Shown here: positions 59,690 through 64,000 of the stretch, one piece after another
Layout of the letters: each line of letters opens with the position of its first letter
Numbering within the stretch: the first letter of the stretch is position 1
Source: Candidatus Gastranaerophilales bacterium
Lineage (GTDB): Bacteria > Cyanobacteriota > Vampirovibrionia > Gastranaerophilales > Gastranaerophilaceae
NCBI GenBank assembly: GCA_944324385.1
Contig: CALUWD010000001.1
Location: forward strand, 1-64,000
Direction: 5' to 3'
Length of the DNA stretch: 64,000 nucleotides
Notes under the pieces: model-generated
Databases searched by the model: none
Seen by the model: only the letters and a program-made list of their open reading frames with translations
Told to the model about the DNA's origin: nothing
Translations under genes and position numbers: made by a program

Positions 59690-59695
59690 ATTATA
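59690..59695 (-). promoter_or_regulatory. -10 box for the HEAT-repeat gene
   Basis: TATAAT on the minus strand ends 7 bases before the start codon at 59682, with no ribosome-binding site between, so the mRNA would be leaderless. Confidence 0.5.
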
Positions 59696-59750
59696 CATCA
59701 AATTGACTTTCTTGTATAATTAATTTAAGTTAGTTTTATAAGGCTATATC

Positions 59751-60473
59751 ATGTCAGAATTAAAATTCAAAAAAATATTGCTTAAAATAAGCGGTGAGGC
59801 GTTGTTAGGGTCGCAGGAGTTTGGAATTGATCCAAAACCTGTAGAGATGATATGCAACGAGATTAAAAAAGTGCACGAGCTTGGTGTTCAAGTTGCAGTC
59901 GTTGTTGGTGGCGGTAATATTTTCAGAGGTATGAAAAATTCTCAAAAGTTAGGTATGGATCAAGCCTCAGGTGATTATGTCGGAATGCTTGCAACAGTTA
60001 TGAATGCTATTGCATTGCAAAGTGAGCTGAGAAAAATTGGTGTGCCTTGTAGAGTTCAATCTGCTCTTGATATAAATAAAATAGCTGAGCCTTATATCCG
60101 ATTTAAGGCAATTAGGCATCTTGAAAAAAATAGAGTTGTAATATTTGCTGCAGGAACTGGAAATCCTTTCTTTACAACGGATACGGCTGCAGCACTAAGA
60201 GCTGCTGAAATTGGTGCTGAGGCTATGCTCATGGCTAAAAATGGCGTAGATGGCGTTTATGATGACGATCCAAGAGTTAACCCTAATGCTAATAAATATG
60301 AAAAAATCAAATATGATGATATTATTGTAAATAATTTAAAAGTAATGGATTTAACCTCATGTTCTTTGTGTAAGCAAAATAATATACCTATTTATGTATT
60401 TGATTTTGCACAGGAAGATAGTATTGTTAAGATTTTAAATAATGAAAATATAGGAACATACGTAGGAGAATAA
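59751..60473 (+). CDS. pyrH: UMP kinase
   Basis: 240 residues. KILLKISGEALLGSQEFGIDP, VVVGGGNIFRGMKNSQ and MDQASGDYVGMLATVMNA are PyrH motifs, with the TDTAAALRAAEIGAEAMLMAKNGVDGVYDDDP block later. It phosphorylates UMP for RNA and UDP-sugar precursors. AAGG lies near the ATG. It leads the pyrH-frr-cdsA-rnc-rpe run, 2 bases before frr. Confidence 0.97.
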   Translation: MSELKFKKILLKISGEALLGSQEFGIDPKPVEMICNEIKKVHELGVQVAVVVGGGNIFRGMKNSQKLGMDQASGDYVGMLATVMNAIALQSELRKIGVPCRVQSALDINKIAEPYIRFKAIRHLEKNRVVIFAAGTGNPFFTTDTAAALRAAEIGAEAMLMAKNGVDGVYDDDPRVNPNANKYEKIKYDDIIVNNLKVMDLTSCSLCKQNNIPIYVFDFAQEDSIVKILNNENIGTYVGE

Positions 60474-60475
60474 AA

Positions 60476-61036
60476 ATGTCAGTTGACGAAATTAAAAATT
60501 TAGGTAAAGAAAAAATGGAAAAATGTCTTGCTCAGTTAAAAAAAGACCTAGCAACAGTTAGGACAGGTAGGGCAAATCCGCTAATTTTGGATAAAATTCT
60601 TGTAGATTATTATGGTGCACCAACCCCACTTCGTCAAATGGCGCAGGTTAGTGTTTCTGAAGGTACTACGCTTGTTATTACGCCTTTTGACAAATCAATT
60701 ATTAAAGAAATAGAAAAAGCTATTGTAAAAGCAGAACTTGGCATTGCTCCAAACTCTGATGGCATTGCAGTTCGTCTTGCTTTCCCGCCATTAACAGAAG
60801 ATAGAAGAAAACAACTTTCTAAAGATGTTAAGGCAATGGGTGAGAGTGCTAAAGTTGCAATTAGAAACATTCGTCGCGATATGACTGATGACGTTAAAAA
60901 ACTCGAAAAATCAGAAAATATGCCAGAAGATGCAGTAAAAGATGCGCAAAACGAAGTTCAAAAATTAACTGATAAATATATCGGAATTATTGATGAAATC
61001 GTTACAGAAAAAGAAAAAGAGGTAATGACAGTCTAG
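60476..61036 (+). CDS. frr: Ribosome recycling factor
   Basis: 186 residues, standard length. KMEKCLAQLKKDLATVRTGRANPLILDKILVDYYG, then ISIT-like TPFDKSIIKEIEKAI and the C-terminal helix. Works with EF-G to split post-termination ribosomes. It overlaps the cdsA start by 1 base. In many genomes uppS lies between frr and cdsA, but not here. Confidence 0.97.
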   Translation: MSVDEIKNLGKEKMEKCLAQLKKDLATVRTGRANPLILDKILVDYYGAPTPLRQMAQVSVSEGTTLVITPFDKSIIKEIEKAIVKAELGIAPNSDGIAVRLAFPPLTEDRRKQLSKDVKAMGESAKVAIRNIRRDMTDDVKKLEKSENMPEDAVKDAQNEVQKLTDKYIGIIDEIVTEKEKEVMTV

Positions 61037-61938
61037 TGGATGAAACGCAAAAGCAAAATAAAATAATGAGAGTAGTTACAGGTGTAATTATTTCACTTGT
61101 TGCTTTATGTTGTCTGTTTTTAGGTGGCATACCGCTTGTTGCGTTTTTACTTGTGGTCATTTTTCTTGGTTCTATTGAGTATGTAAAAATACTTAGAACA
61201 AAAGGATTTCACCCAAGTTTATCCCTTATTTTGCTTGCGGATTTTGCTTTTGCTTTTTTGATTTTCTTTAGAAGATTTGATTTGCTTCCTTCTATAATCT
61301 CGCTTGCTGTTATGGCGTCATTTTTAATGGTTTTGTTTATGGGTAGACAGCCTTACATCGTAAACGTCGCAACAACAACTTTGGGCTTTTTGTATTGTGG
61401 CTGGTTGCCTTGTCATTTGCTATTAATTAGGCAAATTGGCCTAGATAGAATAAATGCCTTTCAAATAGGTATAAATGAAGGTCTTTGGCTTGTAATATTT
61501 GTATTCCTGATTGTTGTTGCAACTGATATTGGCGGTTATTATTTTGGCTCAAAGTTTGGCAAACATAAACTTTCGCCTGTAATTAGCCCTAAAAAAACAA
61601 TCGAGGGTGCTCTTGGCGCTACTGTATGCGCTGTGATTGTTGCACTTTTGGGTGTTTTTTACACAAAATTAACTGTATTTGAGGCGATTTTTGCTGGTGT
61701 ATTAATCACTGTGTCCTCGCAATTGGGTGATTTGTCAGAATCCCTAGTTAAGCGTGATGCAGGGGTCAAAGATTCAAGCAATATTCTCCCTGGGCATGGT
61801 GGAATAATGGACAGGACTGATGGCTACTTGTTTGCATTGCCTATCGCTTACTACTATTTCGTAAATTTTACCCATGGACATAATATTATTTTAGAATTTT
61901 TTAAGTATGTGCAAGGTGCAATAAATGTCTATTTCTGA
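61036..61938 (+). CDS. cdsA: Phosphatidate cytidylyltransferase
   Basis: 300 residues from a GTG start, about eight membrane segments. The signature SLVKRDAGVKDSSNILPGHGGIMDRTDG is intact in order near the C-terminus, including the metal-binding Asp residues. It makes CDP-diacylglycerol for phospholipids. It overlaps rnc by 14 bases. The GAGG upstream is about 13 bases before the start. Confidence 0.95.
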   Translation: MDETQKQNKIMRVVTGVIISLVALCCLFLGGIPLVAFLLVVIFLGSIEYVKILRTKGFHPSLSLILLADFAFAFLIFFRRFDLLPSIISLAVMASFLMVLFMGRQPYIVNVATTTLGFLYCGWLPCHLLLIRQIGLDRINAFQIGINEGLWLVIFVFLIVVATDIGGYYFGSKFGKHKLSPVISPKKTIEGALGATVCAVIVALLGVFYTKLTVFEAIFAGVLITVSSQLGDLSESLVKRDAGVKDSSNILPGHGGIMDRTDGYLFALPIAYYYFVNFTHGHNIILEFFKYVQGAINVYF

Positions 61939-62653
61939 TAGGGAACGCGCTTATTGTAAATTTTTAGATACGCTCGGCTTTGGCAACAGTGATGATTTTT
62001 CGCTTTTTGAAAAGGCAATGCGTCATACATCATATGTTCATGAAGTTGATATTCCTATTGAATGTTCATACGAGCGTCTAGAATTCATCGGGGATGCTGT
62101 TTTAAAGCTTGTTATAAGCAAATATTTGTATTTAAAGTATCCTAACTATAAAGAAGGTATTTTGTCTAAATTGCGCGGAGAAATTGTTGCTGATAAAACT
62201 TTAGCTCAATTTGCAACAAAAATTGGATTAAACGAGTTTATTCTTTTGTCGAATAATGAAAGAAAATCTGGTGGCGAACACAAGCAATCTATTCTAGCCT
62301 GCGCTTTTGAGGCTTTTTTGGGTGCAATTTACTTAACTTGCAACTTTGATAGGGTTGAAGATTTTATTGTTGCAAATTTTTCTTGCGATATGTGCAAAAT
62401 TGAAGAAAATATTGAAAAAATTAACCCAAAGCAGCAACTACAAGAGTACACACAAGAAATTAGCCACAGTTTACCTGAGTATGTTTTAGTTTCTAAAACT
62501 GGCTCAGAGCATAATTCAACATTTGAAATGGCTGTTTATTTTGATGGTAAATTGCTTGCAAAAGGCTGTGGTAAATCCAAAAAAAATGCTCAACAAGAGG
62601 CTGCGAGAAATGCACTTGAATATTTAAAAAATGAGGGTTTATGGAAACAATAA
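61925..62653 (+). CDS. rnc: Ribonuclease III
   Basis: 242 residues. SYERLEFIGDAVLKLVISKYL is the RNase III signature with the catalytic Glu/Asp, and the second catalytic site is in CAFEAFLGAIYL. The dsRNA-binding domain is about 165-235 (PKQQLQEYTQEISHSLPEYV, ending AAKNALEYL-type ARNALEYLK). It processes rRNA and structured RNAs. It overlaps rpe by 13 bases. Confidence 0.97.
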   Translation: MSISDRERAYCKFLDTLGFGNSDDFSLFEKAMRHTSYVHEVDIPIECSYERLEFIGDAVLKLVISKYLYLKYPNYKEGILSKLRGEIVADKTLAQFATKIGLNEFILLSNNERKSGGEHKQSILACAFEAFLGAIYLTCNFDRVEDFIVANFSCDMCKIEENIEKINPKQQLQEYTQEISHSLPEYVLVSKTGSEHNSTFEMAVYFDGKLLAKGCGKSKKNAQQEAARNALEYLKNEGLWKQ

Positions 62654-63294
62654 TTTCTCCATCTATATTATCTGCTGATTTTGCAAATTTAGAGCGTGAT
62701 ATAAATAAAGTCGCCTCAGCTGGTGCAAAGTGGGTGCACATTGATGTTATGGATGGGCATTTTGTGCCAAATATTACAATAGGCGCGCCTGTTGTTAAGT
62801 CACTTAGAAAGGCGACAAATTTAGTTTTAGACGTGCATTTGATGATTAGTGAGCCTAAAAAATATGTAAAAGATTTTATTGAGGCAGGAGCTGATATAAT
62901 TACTTTTCATTATGAGTCACAAAGTGATTTAACTCTTGAAATAATTAAAGAGATAAAAGATGCTAAAAAGCTTGCAGGGATTTCTATAAAGCCAATGACT
63001 CCATCATCTGCCATTGAAAAATTTATTCCTTACCTTGATATGGTGTTAATTATGACTGTTGAACCAGGGTTTGGTGGGCAAAAGTTTATGCATGAATGTG
63101 TTTCAAAAATCGCTGATGTTAAAGAATTTGCAAGGATTTACGGCAAAAACGATTTATATATTCAGGTTGATGGTGGCATAAATGATATAAGTGCAAAAAT
63201 TTGCACAAAAATGGGTGCAAATTCTCTTGTAGCAGGAAGTTATATTTTTAATAGTGATAATATAGATTTGGCGATTAAATCTTTGGTCGAATAG
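62641..63294 (+). CDS. rpe: Ribulose-phosphate 3-epimerase
   Basis: 217 residues. ISPSILSADFANLERDI, HIDVMDGHFVPNITIG, LDVHLMI, MTVEPGFGGQKFM and VDGGIND are the TIM-barrel and metal-binding motifs. It interconverts ribulose-5-P and xylulose-5-P in the pentose phosphate path. It overlaps rnc by 13 bases and the convergent queH by 20 bases. Confidence 0.97.
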   Translation: METIISPSILSADFANLERDINKVASAGAKWVHIDVMDGHFVPNITIGAPVVKSLRKATNLVLDVHLMISEPKKYVKDFIEAGADIITFHYESQSDLTLEIIKEIKDAKKLAGISIKPMTPSSAIEKFIPYLDMVLIMTVEPGFGGQKFMHECVSKIADVKEFARIYGKNDLYIQVDGGINDISAKICTKMGANSLVAGSYIFNSDNIDLAIKSLVE

Positions 63295-63817
63295 AGTATC
63301 TACAACCGCAGTAGGTTTGTTTGTACATACTATTTTCGCGCGCGATTTGCTGCGTAATTTTAAAGCCGTCATGCTTTTTAAAATCATATGCAAGGTATTT
63401 TACATTGTGATTTTCTGCAGCCAAATCTCCTGTTTTTAGGATTTTTTGAAAGATTTTGTGCGGACTTACACTAAGTGTTGTTGTAAAGTTTTGAATATTA
63501 AGCTCTTTTGCTTTTTTTGCTGTTTTATCAAGCCTTAAAAAATAGCATTTCTCGCAGCGCGCACCTTTTTCAGGTTCATTTTCAAGTCCTTTGGAAATTT
63601 CCTCAAAATCATTTGGAGTGTAATTTTCTATAATTAGCTCAAAGTTTTCTTTCCTTGAATATTCCATTAGCTCGTATAATCTAATTTCATATTCCTTTTG
63701 AGGGTATATATTTGGATTGTAAAAGTACACGATAGGCTCAAATCCCTCGTTTTTCAAGAGTTTTACCGGATACGCACAACATACCGCGCAACAAGCGTGC
63801 AGGAGAACTTTTTGCAT
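63275..63817 (-). CDS. queH: Epoxyqueuosine reductase QueH
   Basis: 180 residues. LLHACCAVCCAYP (cysteines 9, 10, 13, 14), RCEKCYFLRL (88 and 91), SPHKIFQK, and CGCRYS (170, 172) near the C-terminus are the DUF208/QueH pattern that binds an iron-sulfur cluster. It does the last step of queuosine biosynthesis, complementing queD at 43703. The ATG overlaps the previous gene's stop by one base. Confidence 0.93.
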   Translation of the reverse strand: MQKVLLHACCAVCCAYPVKLLKNEGFEPIVYFYNPNIYPQKEYEIRLYELMEYSRKENFELIIENYTPNDFEEISKGLENEPEKGARCEKCYFLRLDKTAKKAKELNIQNFTTTLSVSPHKIFQKILKTGDLAAENHNVKYLAYDFKKHDGFKITQQIARENSMYKQTYCGCRYSIRPKI

Positions 63818-64000
63818 TAGTTTTGCGCTCTCTTATGTCTTCTTTGGGCTTGAGCATATAGCGTTTTTATTTTGTAATATGGCATTGCACTCATGTATGG
63901 TATGTCATCTATTACAATTGTTGGTGTGCCATATATACCCTTTTTATCCGCCATATCAATTTGTTCAAGTAATTCTTGCTCTACTTCGGCAGATGCAACA
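63817..64000 (-). CDS. C-terminal end of a thioredoxin-fold protein (5' part outside window)
   Basis: The frame is open from the right edge to the TAA at 63817-63819, giving about 60 residues. It ends with DMADKKGIYGTPTIVIDDIPYMSAMPYYK, where GTPT carries the cis-proline of thioredoxin/DsbA-like folds, and then a basic tail. The catalytic CxxC lies outside the window. It overlaps queH by 1 base (TAATG). Confidence 0.75.
   Translation of the reverse strand, partial: VASAEVEQELLEQIDMADKKGIYGTPTIVIDDIPYMSAMPYYKIKTLYAQAQRRHKRAQN

Overview
The window is about 64 kb of low-GC DNA with dense, tightly packed genes, most of them housekeeping. The gene content points to a small-genome anaerobe: a four-subunit 2-oxoacid:ferredoxin oxidoreductase, a CoA-dehydratase activase-like protein, a formylated-start translation system, a complete mur/fts-type envelope set, and a type IV prepilin-like protein. 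YggT, GerMN, a DUF151 nuclease and an Rne/Rng RNase beside a DUF2344 protein fit the cyanobacteria-related non-photosynthetic gut lineage Vampirovibrionia/Melainabacteria (Gastranaerophilales). That assignment is an inference from gene content and protein style; there is no rRNA in the window to prove it. I see no prophage, insertion sequence or CRISPR array.

Layout. 1-1266: 5' part of a reverse-strand gene with a sigma-region-4-like helix-turn-helix followed by 40-residue tandem repeats. 1300-3892 (-): ferredoxin-dependent 2-oxoacid oxidoreductase operon. 3959-4887 (-): recR-ybaB. 4930-8719: matrixin-like protease, rph, a soluble histidine kinase and two unknown genes. 8720-9400: two tRNA-Pro genes embedded in tRNA-end duplications. 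9410-13367: nadE, a small exported protein, a prepilin-like protein, mtnP and yggT. 13433-13778: tRNA-Arg flanked on both sides by duplicated and inverted pieces of itself. 13970-15553: degenerate-receiver LuxR regulator and an alpha-1,2-fucosyltransferase-like GT11. 15546-30679 (-): a long run with gerMN, truB-rbfA-infB, a TPR gene, mgtC, oppC-oppB, TPR-pilZ, an M16 protease pair, and aroH-fmt-def. 30751-37528: a small exported repeat protein, an alpha-oxoamine synthase, an HD protein, two large acidic-linker proteins (one annexin-like and frameshifted), a DUF151 nuclease and a DUF1858 protein. 37577: tRNA-Leu. 37708-43619: sigma factor, rplJL with an L10 leader, CoA activase-like gene, oppD, rpsB-tsf. 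43703-49463: queD, uppP, 5'-nucleotidase, aroA-speE, engB. 49505-52879: DUF2344-rng group. 53040-58495: glycosyltransferase-murC-murB-ddl-ftsQ. 59751-63294: pyrH-frr-cdsA-rnc-rpe. 63275-64000 (-): queH and the end of a thioredoxin-fold gene.

How it works together. Most genes serve translation (infB, rbfA, truB, fmt, def, rplJL, rpsB, tsf, frr, tRNAs, queD/queH), RNA processing (rph, rng, rnc) and envelope building (murC, murB, ddl, ftsQ, uppP, cdsA, GT2). Several loci are split compared with common bacterial order: rplJL stand apart from rplKA and rpoBC, oppD lies 17 kb from oppBC, and frr is followed directly by cdsA.

The most unusual material is (i) the tRNA-Pro and tRNA-Arg neighbourhoods, where the ends of intact tRNA genes are duplicated in direct orientation, separated by hairpins, and accompanied by inverted copies of tRNA arms; (ii) two neighbouring genes (33498-36545) sharing a short DYS-x-x-Y motif next to acidic repeat linkers, one with two annexin-type repeats; (iii) the sigma-4-like/40-residue repeat protein at the left edge; and (iv) a recurring extended -10 promoter placed only 5-11 bases upstream of start codons, which suggests leaderless or near-leaderless mRNAs.
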